Shown here in pieces: positions 35,758 through 47,735 of a stretch of DNA of 64,000 nucleotides. The notes beneath the pieces are model-generated. The model was not told where the DNA came from. It saw only the letters and a program-made list of their open reading frames with translations, and ran no database searches. The stretch comes from Neoscytalidium dimidiatum (taxonomy: Eukaryota; Ascomycota; Dothideomycetes; Botryosphaeriales; Botryosphaeriaceae), in the NCBI GenBank assembly GCA_037367355.1, contig CM074700.1, positions 1,612,001-1,676,000 of the forward strand. The letters are read 5' to 3'. The translations under genes were made by a program, and so were the position numbers. How positions within the stretch are numbered: position 1 is the stretch's first letter; the number at the start of each line of letters is the position of its first letter.

Positions 35758-37338
35758 ATGGCGCAGAAGACCCTGAACTTTGGTATCATCGGCTACGGCC
35801 TCTCCGCGAAGATCTTCCACATCCCCCATCTGACAACGATCCCGTCCTTCAAGCTCTACGGCATCGTGCAGCGCAGCCCGCAGCCGGGCAACGACTCGGG
35901 AGCCGACTTTCCGCAAGCCAAGTCGTGGCGCAGTGCGGATGAGCTGTTCGCCGACAGCAACGTCGACGTGGTTGTCGTGACCACGCCACCCGATTCGCAC
36001 TACACCTTGACCAAGCGGGCGCTCGAGACCGGCAAGCACGTGGTGGTCGAGAAGCCGTTCGTGCCGACGTACGCTGAGGCGCAGGAGCTTGTGGCTTTGG
36101 CAGCCGAGAAGCAACGTAGCATCACCGTGTATCAGAGTGCGTTACCTTGTCCCTTTCTTTTTTTCCTCCGCTTCCTTTCGTTCTCACCTTTCTGAGTCTC
36201 GACCAATCACCTATTTTGAATCACAATTTCCCCCCGTAACTGCATTAAATCGCTGGCGATCACTTACCCCGAAGATCTGCCTGACCCTTGCCTTGCTTTA
36301 CTGCCTGCCTCAACCAAGCGCAATTGCCCGGTACGCCTGATACCAGACGAGACAAGCATCAAGAGGCCTGAGGAAAGCGAGGCTTGAGTCACTGGGCGTT
36401 TCGAGATGTGTTTTGTCTTGGCGGGCAACGTCAGACACCAGCAACTTTTTGCAGATCACCTCATAAAGACATGCTATAAGCCACGGCAACATCAACGCAG
36501 TACCGAGGATGAAAAAAAGAAGAAAAATAGATGTGGCAAGGGCGAGGGGAAATGGTTCGATTGCTGCAAATCACAAACGCGACCACGAACAAGGAGTTCC
36601 AAGGCAAAACGCTGACCTCTCGCGTATCCAGACAGGCGATTGGACGCCGACTTTGTGACGCTCCGCAAGCTTCTGGAGGACGGCACGCTGGGACGTGTCG
36701 TCGACTTCAACTCGCACTTCGACCGCTACTCGCCCACGCTGCGTGCCGGCTGGAAGGCCGAGACGCGTCCGGGCAACGGCGCCATCTACGACCTTGGCAC
36801 CCACCTGCTGGACCAAATCGTTACGCTCTTTGGCCTGCCTGCCAAGATCACAGCCTTCCTCGGGAACCAGCGTGCCGACGCGCCACGCGGCGCAGGGCAC
36901 GCCGATCCCAGCGATTCCTTTACCGTGCATCTGCACTACAACGATGGCCTGCTGGCAACTGCCAGGGCGGCTGTGCTGAGCGCCGAGGAGGAGCAGCTGC
37001 GCTACTGGGTGCGCGGCGAGAAGGGCAGCTTCAAGAAGTTCCACCTGGACGTGCAAGAGGATCAGCTGCTGGCTGGCCTGAGACCCGGCCAGGAAGGCTA
37101 CGGCTTCGACCCTGAGAGCCACTACGGCACTTTGACATTGCTCAAGGACGGTAAGCCTGTGCGCCAAACGCACGCCACCGTGACCCCGCCGACCTACGTC
37201 GAGTACTACCGCGTCTTGGAGAAGGCATTGAAGGGTGAAGGCGAGGTTCCGGTTAAGGCGGAGGAGGCCGCGGCAGTCATTCGGCTGGTGGAGCTTGCGA
37301 TTGAGAGCTCCAAGTCGGGCAAGACGCTGGACGTGTGA
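35758..37338 (+). CDS. Gfo/Idh/MocA-family NAD(P)-dependent oxidoreductase (copy 1)
   Basis: Two exons, 35758-36136 and 36632-37338; 361 aa. The N-terminal Rossmann motif is LNFGIIGYGLSAKIFHIPHL. VDVVVVTTPPDSHYTLTKRA and HVVVEKPFVPTYAEAQELVA carry the family's EKP catalytic/cofactor motif. The join gives SITVYQNRRLDADFVTLRKL and the C-terminal domain begins RVVDFNSHFDRYSPTLRAGW, with the expected GAIYDLGTHLLDQIVTLFG. The splice restores contiguous family sequence, so the 495-bp intron is real, although it is by far the longest here. In the family these enzymes oxidise or reduce sugars, inositols or similar hydroxyls. The closest layout is the bacterial YdgJ-type/fungal NAD-binding Rossmann oxidoreductases. 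Substrate unknown. Confidence 0.88.
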
Positions 37339-37501
37339 ATCCTGATTCGTGGACGAGTGTGACATTTTTCAAACCTAGCGCCTGTTCTCTAGTCAACTAC
37401 CAGCCGCAGCCACAGTTAATGCGCACGGCTTTTTCCCAAACCAAGCTTTAGTAATGTTGAATTCGTCTAGACCATGCTTCCTTTATTGACCCTGCTTCCC
37501 C

Positions 37502-38238
37502 TCATTCCTCAGTGAATTTCTTGTATTCCTCGGCGTTCAGCAGACCCTCGTTGAGGTCGGCGCCCTCAGCCAATTCGATCTTCGCGATCCAGCCATCGCT
37601 CTCGGGGCTCTTGTTGATGGTAGCGGGCTTCCCCTCCAGCACGCGGTTGACCTCGACAACCTTGCCGGGAAGCGGAGTCATGATGTCGGAGGCACTCTTG
37701 ACCGACTCGACGGCGCCGATGGCATCGTGAGCGCCGAACTCGGTGTCCTTGATGGGAAGCTCGACGAAGACGACGTCGCCCAGAGCATTGGCGGCATAGG
37801 TGGAGATACCAAGAGTGACTGTTGTACACCAGACCAGATATCATTATGTATTGCGCGAAGGTAATAGTCAGGCCGAGCCGGCGTATCATCCGGTCGGAGG
37901 GAAAGGCGAGAGTGCCGCGGGGTGTTGGAGTTTTGGCTGCGCGCGTAACAGGTGAAAAGGGAAAAACGTACAGGTCTTTCCGTCGGGCGAGAGCTCAACC
38001 CATTCGTGATCCTGAGTGTACTTCTTCTCCCACACTGCGCCGCGTGGTGTTGGGTCAGCGGCTACCGTCGGCGCCTTCGATGGCTCGGCCAAAACTCACC
38101 GGCAGCCGATGCGGAAAACGACCTGAAGCTCTGCTTGCTCCATGGCGCGGACGCGTTCCTGCAAACAAAGGGGCGCGCAGGGCGCGCGACGGAGGTCAAT
38201 TGGCGTGCAGCGCGAGCGATTGAAGACCGGGCAGCCAT
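37502..38238 (-). CDS. GCV3: Glycine cleavage system H protein, mitochondrial
   Basis: Three exons: 38238-38100, 38034-37972 and 37818-37502 (introns 65 and 153 bp); 172 aa. Exon 1 encodes a typical mitochondrial presequence rich in Arg, Ala and Ser (MAARSSIARAARQLTSVARP). The mature part starts EKKYTQDHEWVELSPDGKTF. The lipoyl site is in IGAVESVKSASDIMTPLPGK, with the modified lysine at residue 108. The protein shuttles the aminomethyl group between the P, T and L proteins of the matrix glycine cleavage complex. The length is normal. The gene is split in small pieces and would be missed by ORF calling. It is divergent from MRP17, another mitochondrial gene, with 255 bp between starts. Confidence 0.95.
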
Positions 38239-38493
38239 TGTGTCGGTGGTGCGTAGAAGAGAAAGACTCGGTGAGTTGTGATAAGTCGCGTGTCGGCGAG
38301 AGCTTCATCAATGACGAGGGAAACTGGTGGCTCGTGCTCGCGCGCTAAGGCTGGTGACACCGCTTTCCGGAGAAATGGTAGGGCCGCCCTGCTGCGGCTA
38401 TGGGCTCCGGTGCGGCCTGCGCTCGCGACTTTCTTGAGAGGTTGGTTGATCGATGCGCAGACACGAGCTCCGTCGCCCACTTCCGCCGCCACG
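38239..38493. promoter_or_regulatory. Bidirectional promoter region, GCV3 / MRP17
   Basis: 255 bp between the start codons of two genes for mitochondrial proteins, so it must contain both promoters and leaders. No TATA box was recognised. Confidence 0.55.
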
Positions 38494-39174
38494 ATGCTGT
38501 ACGAATTAATAGGAATTGTACGCCATTTTACGTCTTCTCACCATGTGCATGGTGCAATGATGCTAATTCAATGGACAGGTTAGGCCAGGCAAGGTCCACG
38601 AGGTCAAAGAGTACGCCGCCGCTCCCTCCAACTTCTATCCCAAGCCTCAAAACGCCGAACCACCTCTCTCGTTTCTCTTTAAGCCTCCGAGCGCATTGTG
38701 AGCTGACCAGGGCGCGGCTGTTGCAGAATTGCCAAGACCGCCGGGAGCATCATTCTCAACAGCGGCGGCGTCGTCCGCGGCGTGACCAACTGGGGGGTCT
38801 TCCAGCTGCCCAAGCCCTTCCGCAAGCACCAGGTCACCCACTACACCGGCCATCACTTCCTCCTGCGCTTCGATGCCTCACCGCGCGCTCAACACGCCCT
38901 GCGCCGCACCATGGGTCTCGACCCCCGCCTGATCCGCTATTCCGTTGTCAAAATGGGCGACAAGCTCGAGGACATCGCCGACGTACCTGGTATCGCCCCC
39001 TGGGGCTCTGGCGACCACGCTGTAAGCTCAAAGGTCGAACTCACCCCGCTGAGTACTCAAGAAGATACGTGGGGCGACATGAAGCACGTCAGCGATATAA
39101 AGACCTCAAGAGAAAACAGCCAGGACCATCTGCAGGAGATTACAAATCTGCTCGGAGGAAGAAAAAGATCTTAG
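38494..39174 (+). CDS. MRP17: Mitochondrial small-subunit ribosomal protein bS6m (Mrp17)
   Basis: Three exons: 38494-38517 (24 nt, MLYELIGI), 38579-38610 (32 nt) and 38727-39174; introns 61 and 116 bp; 167 aa. The joined N-terminus MLYELIGIVRPGKVHEVKEI followed by AKTAGSIILNSGGVVRGVTN and WGVFQLPKPFRKHQVTHYTG is the bS6 fold. FLLRFDASPRAQHALRRTMG and DPRLIRYSVVKMGDKLEDIA complete it. A fungal-specific C-terminal extension follows, ending in LLGGRKRS. In mitochondria bS6m sits on the small subunit platform. The first two exons are very short, so automated gene finders may truncate the protein. Confidence 0.93.
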
Positions 39175-39489
39175 GGGGGCTAGGAAAGCTGATAGCGCAT
39201 TGACTATGGATGGAGCGGCTGCGTAAGGGTATTGGCCGCCGGTCATGCTGTAAAAATACCGACGGGATGTATATTGCCGCAACGGGTCGAGGCGTTTTGG
39301 GGTAAATGGTATGGAAGAATTCGCGGAGCATTTACGATGGCACGCAAAATCACTGGCTGTGAATCTGTAAGACTTCTAAAGGATATCAGATTCGAAGTAT
39401 CAATCATAAGCACGTTCATGGATTGATTATATATAGCTTGTTCCGCACTAACGCTTGCTGCTAATGTTTCAGGCTCTCAGACATGGTTT
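39175..39489. other. Convergent 3' flanks, no gene seen
   Basis: 315 bp between MRP17 and the minus-strand oxidoreductase. A single short ORF (39232-39426) has no recognisable feature. Confidence 0.5.
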
Positions 39490-40916
39490 TTAGGCTTGCA
39501 GGGAGACAGGGACGCCTCCTTGTTCGCCACTCTTCAGCATGGCTTCCAACTGTGTTCAAAGTTTGTCAGCGTATCATTATTCAACCACATCTTCCACTCC
39601 TCAGAAGAAATAGTTCAGAGCTCAGGACTTACGATCTCCAAATCCTTCAATGCCTCCTCCGGCGCCTGTCTCTCGTCAAAACCACCCCTCTCCAGCTTCT
39701 CGCCCCACGCCGCGACCTCAGCGTCCACACCGAAGCCTGCCTCGGGGAACTCCTTTTTCTCCTCACCCTCTTCACCTGCACGCTTGACAACGACAGAAGC
39801 GGGCGCCATCGGTATAGGAGGGAAAGCGACCGTCACGGCACCGCGCTCGGCGACCACACGGTACTCATGCACCTGGACGGGCGAAGCGAAAGTGGCGGAG
39901 AAGGTCCCCGACGCACCGCTGCTGAGCTTCCACGCGGCATCCACGGTGTCGACGGGCGGCAGGTGCGCCTTGTGCTGCGTCGTGTGGGCGGAAATGGACG
40001 TCGCGTGGACGGATGGGCCGAGCAACACGCGCGTCGCTGCAACGAAGTGCACGCCGCCGTCGAGCAGGAAGCCGCCCTGGTGCGTGGGCGTCTTGCGCCA
40101 AGAGGTTTCCGATCACCCTGATCAGCATCGAGGAGATAGGAATAAGATTTCCGCAGCACTTTCATCTCGTATTGCGGAGGTGGGAAAGAGAGGGGGGGGA
40201 GACTCAAGACGTACCGTAGTATTTGTTGTCCTCCTTCACCAAAGTGTGCATCTTGGTACTGAAGCTGATCACCTTCCCCAGCTCGGCGACCTTCGGCGCG
40301 CCCCACTGGAAGGACTCGAAAAAGCGGAAGTTCTCTGCCACGCCCCATGTGACTTTGCTCTTGTCGATGTTCTTGTTGTACCAGTCGAGCAGCTCGCGCG
40401 CCTCGGCCGCGTCCTTCGCGATGGGCTTCTCGGACAGGACATGCTTCCCAGCGCTCAGCGCGGCTTTGACAAATGCCGGCTGAGTGGTGATGGGGAGGCT
40501 TTGCGCCGGAAGTGTTGGTCAGTCCGGGGGTTTTAGATTTAGCAGTTAGACGGTGAGACGTACGCGATAATCACGCCTTTGATATCGGGGCGGGCGAGGA
40601 GGTCGGCATACGCTTTGCCGTCTCCGGCATCTTCGCTGTAGAGATCAACTCCAGTGAGTTCGCCGCCGAGCGCTTGAGCGGATTTGAGAGACCGGGAGTA
40701 GAGAGCCTTCAAAGTCAAAGAAGGCGCTGCCTTAACGGCGGGCTAGCGGTGTGGTTTAGTAATCAGGACAATTGCCACAGGCAGAGAGGGGGGAGCCCAC
40801 CAGGTGCTTCTCGCGGACGAAGACGCCTGATGATGATGTCAGTGATAATTACACTTGGCAAAAAAAAATATTTCGGAGCACGTACCGCTGCCGATGATAG
40901 CCACTCCGACGGACAT
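39490..40916 (-). CDS. Gfo/Idh/MocA-family oxidoreductase (copy 2), with a non-canonical 3' splice site
   Basis: Six exons: 40916-40886, 40826-40801, 40742-40564, 40498-40215, 40108-39633 and 39549-39490; 351 aa if the fourth intron is spliced as inferred. The N-terminus is VGVAIIGSGVFVREKHLPAV, a Rossmann loop; HVLSEKPIAKDAAEARELL has the EKP motif; GGFLLDGGVHFVAATRVLLG and a C-terminal QVHEYRVVAERGAVTVAFPP segment follow. Its layout resembles dimeric dihydrodiol-dehydrogenase/glucose-fructose oxidoreductase relatives; substrate unknown. Five exon junctions are canonical. The fourth intron (40214-40109, GTACGT) has a GCTGAT branch site, but the only splice that restores the conserved YYETSWRKTP ends in GG, not AG. 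The nearest AG (at 40118-40117) leads to an in-frame TGA. The gene could therefore use a rare GT-GG intron or be damaged. Confidence 0.75.
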
Positions 40917-41944
40917 GTCTTACTTAATTATCAAGGTCGATAGAGCAAACAGAAAGAAAGCCTGGAACGTCCTGCTCATTCAGGAACGGACATGGACGGG
41001 CTATTTGTATGTGATGCTTACTGCGGGGCATGCAAAGAGGACAATAAAATTGTTGCCGCTTGGCTTCGCTCGTTTTGTACCCACAGCGGCCACTGTTACC
41101 ATCGCCGGTTAAAATGGCGGAGAGCGTGACGAGCACTTCTTCATGCGCCATGAGCGCCATTCATATTCCGCTTGCAGTGAAACTATAGCCACGGCGTCCG
41201 GCCGTTAGAGAGAAAATCCTGCGGGGGTTTTGGCATAGTATTGGCCAAACTGGTCGAGTGAGAATTTATGATTGCAAATTCCTTACCTTTACAACTTCGC
41301 AATTTATTTTCTCTTTCCATCAAAGCTAATGGGCCCATTGATTGCAACAATATATTCTGTAATGTGAAAGCTATATACTATAAAAGATGTTCTTCGTAAT
41401 TCTCGAAACTATAATTACTTTGCCGTGAATTATTGCGGCGTTGTTTATAGTATCTTGTCTACGCAACCTTTGACATTATAATCTGGTCTGGCGAAATTCA
41501 CCGGAGCTGTGGCTACGATCTACCGGATATAGGAGTGGGTGGTTTCATTGTCGCAAAATATTACTGGTCGAGATTATTTTTTCGTGGATCCGTGTTGAAC
41601 AGGTGATGGTGTGGCAAGGACTTCTACTTGATGCACAAAAAGAGGCGAAAACAGATGCAAAGCACAACGATCACACATCGCACGCCATTGAGTCGACATT
41701 TGATACACAACGACTTTTCATGCCTTAATCGTATATCTGACGTGCAATTAAGATGCATGCCACATCGTAGTCATCCCTTTCAGCCATGGCACGTTATCTA
41801 CCTTTATCTTGGTTTCCTGACCACTTCATACCCAATGGGTGTATCCCTGATAATTTTTTTTGGTACATAGTTTGGCGTTCCTTTTGCACATTCCTCACCG
41901 TTCTACAATCCGTATGGCTCCTGATAGCTCTCAGCAGAGCTCGC
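40917..41944. other. Intergenic region, no gene seen
   Basis: About 1 kb between minus-strand genes, moderately AT-rich in 41220-41900. No long frame, RNA gene or repeat was recognised. The left 300 bp is the likely promoter of the oxidoreductase and the right end the 3' flank of NUP192. Confidence 0.5.
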
Positions 41945-44900
41945 TCACGAAAATGACGCCAGCAGACTCGGCTTGCTCAACTCCTTCTCTTCGTACTGAT
42001 GACAATTGCGAGAATTTTTAGCTTGAAGTTATCACAAGTCGACTTGATGGCAAACTCACTTCTAAGTAGTCCGTAACAGTGATCAACAGACACAAGTTAT
42101 CCACTAACTCCTCCAACTCTGCACCCGTTGCCTGCTCACCAGGCCCGCCTTTTCTAGCCGCACGCTTGAATACGGACACGATACTCGATCTGTTATCGGC
42201 GATGAAGTCTCTCGATTGTTGGCGACACTGTTCGTTCTGGGGTCCGCGGACGATGGCGACTGAGTTGATGACGCGGAGGACGCTAAGCATGAGGTCGAAG
42301 AACTTGAGGAGGGCTTGCGGGTTGTCGATCTCTGTATTCGTCGTGGGACGAAGGTCCGGTGTGTTAGCTGTGCTGTGCTCATGACGATTGGAAGATGATT
42401 CCCATGGGAGAGGTTGTTGGGTGCGGTTGTTTTGGTTGTTGCGAATGTGACGCTGTTGTTGAAGGTGATGTTGCAATTGCTGGTGAAGGGGGAGTAGCTG
42501 GATTGCTGGTAAAGTTGCTTTTGTCGTACCGAAACCGAAGTCTGGATCCGTTGAGAAGATTTGTGATTCTCGGACTGAAGAGAAGAGGCCTGCATTGAGG
42601 ACATGTGCGGCGCCGAGCTTGGTCTGGGAGATGCGTAGAAGGAGGGCGAGGTACGAGTCGATGAAGGAAAGGAGGAGAGGAACGTCTGTGGCATTTGTCA
42701 GAAAATTCATCAACATTTGATAGATGGATCAACAATCTCATTACCAGCCGCATTGGTATTACGTAGCTCCGTAGGGATGAGCTTGATGCTGTCTACGAGC
42801 ACATCAATGAAATTGAGTCGTACAAGAGAGTCGATAATGTATTTCTCATCCTCCCGAGCACTCAGGGTAACGAGAGCGTCCAGGAAGAGGAGCGCCGAGA
42901 TCCTGCAGGTTCCTTGACCTGCATAAGAGTCATCACACACTACGTCAATCATCTTACTTCCTGCAGACTTGACCGTGCGCATTGTCTGAGAGGTGAGCGT
43001 TGTAGGCTGTGGCGAACTCTTGACTAGAGAAGATGCGTTAAGAGTTCCACTGAAAGAGCGCCCAAAGCCTCCATTCATTGCAGCTGGCTTCGTTGCATCT
43101 TTTGCTGTGCCGCGCAGATAGCGATAACAGATCTGGTAGCAAATCTCGCGCAGTTCGGCAGTAGATACCAAGCAATAAATGCCACTCAGAGCCACGCGGA
43201 AAAGCTGTAATAATCTGTCCTTCGCAAGATCGCTTGTCCTTCCCTTCTCCTCTATGGCCTTGGACTTGAAGTTGACATTCGTCAATAGTCTTCGCGCGAG
43301 ATCGGCAAGGTCAATAGATGTGCTGACATCTTCGGTATAAGCCTTCTCAAGCTTTGGCAGGATCACCTGAAGAGCTTGTAAGATGAAGGAGGTTTTTGTG
43401 CTGTCGTCGAATTCGCCCTTTTCCAGCAGGACCATCATGAGCTGTGTCCACGCTTTCAGAACCTCGCCCTTTGCTAGTGCGATATCCTTGCGCTGGTTGA
43501 CGCCAATGAGGTAGCCCAGTACGAGCTGAGCGTCGGCTTGCAATTGTTGTTCTTCAACGGGCGAGAGAATCCTTCCTGTCTTTCGTAACTCGTTCGAACG
43601 GAGCGAGATCAATTCCTCGACGTTTCGAATGTCGTACTTAATCCCAGCAGGCGTTTCCTGGCTTAGGCAAGCGCTGAAGTCCATCTTACCCAGCAGTGGC
43701 AATTCTGGGAGCTCGTAGTCGTCCACAACCTCAAGTTCCATGAAGTCAAATAAGTCGAAAACATTAGGATTTGGCACCTGTTCACCATCAGGCAGAACAG
43801 TCACGCCAAGCAGAGTTGTCTGCATTCTAGCTCGGAGAGTAGGTAAGCCTCCAACAAGTCGTAGCTCTCTAGCAGTGTACTCGAAGAATGCTGTTCTCTG
43901 TTGAAGGAACTTTTCCAGCGCAATAGCAGAAGGGTGGAAGATGAAGTCGGGATCGGCGATGTTCCTGCCGGCAAACAAGGTGTTGTTGTCCACGAGATGT
44001 TGCCGAACCATTTGATTCTGGAAATATTCGCTCGCGCGAAGCTCCGCCATGACGAACGCTGACGAAAGAGGTGATCTCCAGAGTTTCATCAAGATATTGA
44101 TGCATTTCTGTTTGATATCGCTCGACCACGGTGTGAAAGACTCAGCAATCATCTCTGGATACTCGACAGCTAGACGAAGGACGGAGTGGAAAAGGGAGTG
44201 GCCCGTCGCGAACAGACCTTCGTCAGGGATGTCGAGCGTGCTTACTCCACAACTAAAGCCAAGGAGAAGGTGTGCAACCGTCGGTCGATTCGGGATGGCT
44301 TCGAGGCAGCTATTCAAGAAATCCACAATACCTAACTTGATGAGATAACCTGGAGCTTCTGGGCCCTGTTCGAATTCCCTCTGATCGAGCTCCATCTCGG
44401 CAGTCAAAGCTTTTGCGATGCGATCGGCATCGTCGTCCTTTTCCATGATCCCGATGACTTTGCTGCGATCTGATCGCTGACCGAAGCCAGCCATGGGTGA
44501 GACTACTAGCTTGCGCGAGGAAGTAAGCTTCTCGAGTAAATGGATGGATGACAGCGTCAGATCCTGGTGTCCGGTGCCACAGTACAGCCCAAGATCCACA
44601 ACCACGTAGAGGTTATTCAGAATCGCGTCCTCAAAAGATGCCAGAGCTGTGTTTGCGACCCGCCTCCTCTGAGTTGCATTTTGTGAGCGAACACCGGACC
44701 GCTCAATATCCAGATATGTGTTCTGGAGTCTCATGACTAAATCCAAGACCTCAATGCTCTTGACCAAAGACAGAAGTAAGGGGGAATCTGGAGTGGCATC
44801 ATTGACTTCTGCCACGTCCTGATGTGCGGCTGCAAATAGGGAGGTAATTACGCCGTCGTTGAAGAGCCACTCCATGACCCTCGCAAAGGGGTGGAGTTGA

Positions 44901-47372
44901 ACATAAGCGAGCAACGAGGATGAGTGTATGGCCGCTTCGACGGGCATTTTCATCTGAGTAGCGAAGACTACCAAATCCTCGTTGAAAGTCGCCAGGCAAA
45001 TGGAAATGAAGTTGAGGCAGTGCCATCGCAAGACTCGTAATTGGAGGGGGTCTTCAATTTTCTTGCACAGTTGGTCGAACACACGCTCGAGCGCAAAGTC
45101 GACGTACTTGTCGATTCCTGGCATCCGATAACTGGACCCAAGATTCTCAGGGAACGGTAGACTATCGTGCAATCCGGTGTCATCGGCGTACGGCGAGACC
45201 AACGCTGTCAGAAGACTCATGAACGCTGTCGCCTCATCGTATTCGCTCGCCACAGTATCGAAGAAGATCTTCTCCTGACTGCTCGCACCAGGAGTGCGCG
45301 ACGAGATCGCAAGTGGTACAGAGTTGTGTGCTATCCAAGAATCCAGCTGGGTCCAGATACTGTCACCAGCGGGGGCAGTCTTGGCTACCAGGAGGGACGC
45401 AATAACGCTGAAAACGTTGGCTCTTAGCCGACTCTCCATAGGAATGCTTGCCAACTGTAGGAGCATCTCCGTTACGGAAAAGTTGGGGTTGTTCAGAATC
45501 CAACCTCGTGCCTCCGAACTTTCCCTGCACAAATGAGCTAGCAGCCTTAGATGACATTCCAGCATCATAGCAGTCTCGGGCTCCACCAGATACTCATCTG
45601 CATCCTGAGCTGATCTTTGGTAGCGCATCGCAGGGGAAGGAGCTGGCTTCTCTTTGATGCTCGTTGCGTAAAACTGCAACTCGCTCAGAATATGCTGATA
45701 GCTCAAGGAACTTGTTCGGCGAAGCTTGCCTGATGCCACGACGCTCTCCTCCTGTAGGAACCTGTGAGCAGCTGCAGCACACTCCTCTCCTTCCGACAGA
45801 GACTTCAGCATCTCGCAAAAAGCGGCGGCGCGAGGAGTGGTCTGCCGCTTCGCTGCCCATTGTAAGAACCCGTATAGGTTGCCGTCCGTATCGGACCAGA
45901 AGTTCTGCGCAGCGTCCGGGCTCTCGGAGAAGGCGTAAGAGATGATGAGGAAGAAGCGTTCGAGATGAAGCTCCTGCTCAACGGGTCCGGGCTGGAAGCG
46001 AGAGTGTATCATTCGGCGCTTGTCATCTTCTTCGACCTTGAGTTTGCGCAGAGTGTCGGGCATGTTGGTGATGAAAGCATCGACGAAGAGCTGCGATTGC
46101 TCGGTAAAGACGGACTGGAAGAAATCCGAAATTGGTATCGAATCGGCGGGCAGCGTCGGCGCATCCTGAAGCACAAACGACAACAACCGAGCTTTTGCTG
46201 GGTCATACCATCTGTTGGGCCTGATATCCTGGCTGACCGAAAGTATGAAGTGGAGAGCACCATCCTTCAGGGAATCCAGGAAGAGTTGCGACCTTTCTTC
46301 CGCTTCTGCTTCCAGATTCACACCGTCCAGAGGAGCCGGATCAACGTATCTACCGCTGTATTCGGCGAGCCACCATACGATTACGGCGGAATGGAAATTT
46401 CGGAGTTTCCAGCCGTCACCTTCTCTACCGGCCACTACAACCTTGTGAAGATCCCTAGCATCGTGTAGCGACGAGGAACGCTCGGAGGAGACGAGCTGAT
46501 GGATGGACGAGGTGATTATGGGCACGTAATGGATGAGCACGATATCATGCTTGCTCAGGGTTTTGAGAGTGCCGAGCAGGACACGGAAATTGTCGATGCT
46601 GGTGTAGCTGGCTTTGATTAGATGGGTGCAGATTGCAGCAAGAGATTCGTGCTGACGAGTCAAGCTGGAGCGCTGGAACTCGATCATCTCCATCTCTTCG
46701 GCAGGCTTGCCGACCATGTTGCCAGCCAGCAACAAGTCAGCTAGACCTTGAAGCCATTTCTCGATATCGCCCATGCTCGACAGGCATTTCTGCCAGTAGG
46801 CGTGGCCATTCTCCAGGCGCATTTGCTCTCCGATGCCTAGGATCTGACGCGCGAATTCCGCAAACGCTGTAGCCAGGTCCTCATTTCCCTCTGGGTCCTG
46901 CGACTGCTTCAGCACCAGGCGTAAACACTCCAGAAGGAACTGGCGTCGCTTGTGGAAACGGATGATGGCGGCGGCGTAGAGTGAGCGGTCGAGCTCGACA
47001 GCGTCATCTTGGGCGGCAAGACACAGCTTGGCAGTTTCAAGCTCGTCGAGGTCCAAGTAGTCGGCGGCGCGGATAGTGTCCTGCTTGAACTCATCGTTGA
47101 CCTGATACTGCTCACCGTCGATGTCTAGCGTGTCTGGATAGCGGGACGACGTTATTAGGAGTCAATTGGGGGTCTCTGGTGCACACACCTTTCTTGAGGG
47201 CCTCGCGACTCTTGTCATTCTTGCGCGGCTTGTCCAGCAACTTCTTGAACTCATCGACGCGCGCGACCAGCTCGGCCCAGAGACGCTCGATGTTGGGCAA
47301 GCGCGACTCGGAGAGGGCTAGCAAATCGCGATGCAAGCCCTGCAGGGCCTCAAGGCTGTCATTTTCGGCCAT
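41945..47372 (-). CDS. NUP192: Nucleoporin Nup192 (NUP205/188-type inner-ring scaffold)
   Basis: Four exons: 47372-47189, 47133-42745, 42685-42060 and 41995-41945, with introns of 55, 59 and 64 bp; 1749 aa, close to known fungal Nup192 lengths. The start is CCACCATGGCC. Landmarks include ELVARVDEFKKLLDKPRKND, the Asp-rich region QVNDEFKQDTIRAADYLDLD, ADLLLAGNMVGKPAEEMEMI, TLSKHDIVLIHYVPIITSSI, and near the end VVCDDSYAGQGTCRISALLF and DVPLLLSFIDSYLALLLRIS. The whole chain is alpha-helical with no catalytic motifs. It is a core component of the inner ring of the nuclear pore, where it binds Nic96 and Nup53 relatives. It is divergent from TEL1 with 363 bp between starts. Confidence 0.93.
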
Positions 47373-47735
47373 GGTGGCTAGCTGCGCAGCATCGCAGACG
47401 GAGGGTGCGGGTGGAGGGGATGTTTTGGAGGTGGTAGGCGGACATGGACAACAGCTGCTCGTCAAAACGCGCGCCTGGTCGACGCGCTCGGACCCTCTCC
47501 AAGCCCTCCAGCTCTTGCCCGCCCGCGCTCCGCCGCCGCACCTCCGTCACAACACCACAACACCACGCCACCTTTCCGTGTGTTCTGCGTGCCATGATGA
47601 GAACGGACTTGGCCCATTGACTGCAAATTGCCGCCAACGGTTGAGTTTAGCGTCGTGCTCAGAGCTGGAAATGCACCATCGCGACCATCTGCGTCGACCT
47701 GGTCGTGACTTACGCGACGTCGTGCACCATCCATC
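47373..47735. promoter_or_regulatory. Bidirectional promoter region, NUP192 / TEL1
   Basis: 363 bp between divergent starts. A GACGTC palindrome (47716-47721, a CRE/ATF core) lies 14 bp before the TEL1 ATG and is probably in its leader. Nothing else is recognised. Confidence 0.5.

Noticed and set aside
40117..40118. AG as 3' splice site of the fourth oxidoreductase intron
   Set aside because: Using it puts a TGA one codon later and loses the conserved motif, so it is not the productive site, although it may be what the cell now uses if the gene is dead.
42921..42959. Possible 39-nt intron in NUP192 (GTAAGA to GCAG, minus strand)
   Set aside because: Too short, and the encoded VVCDDSYAG is conserved in the family, so it is coding.
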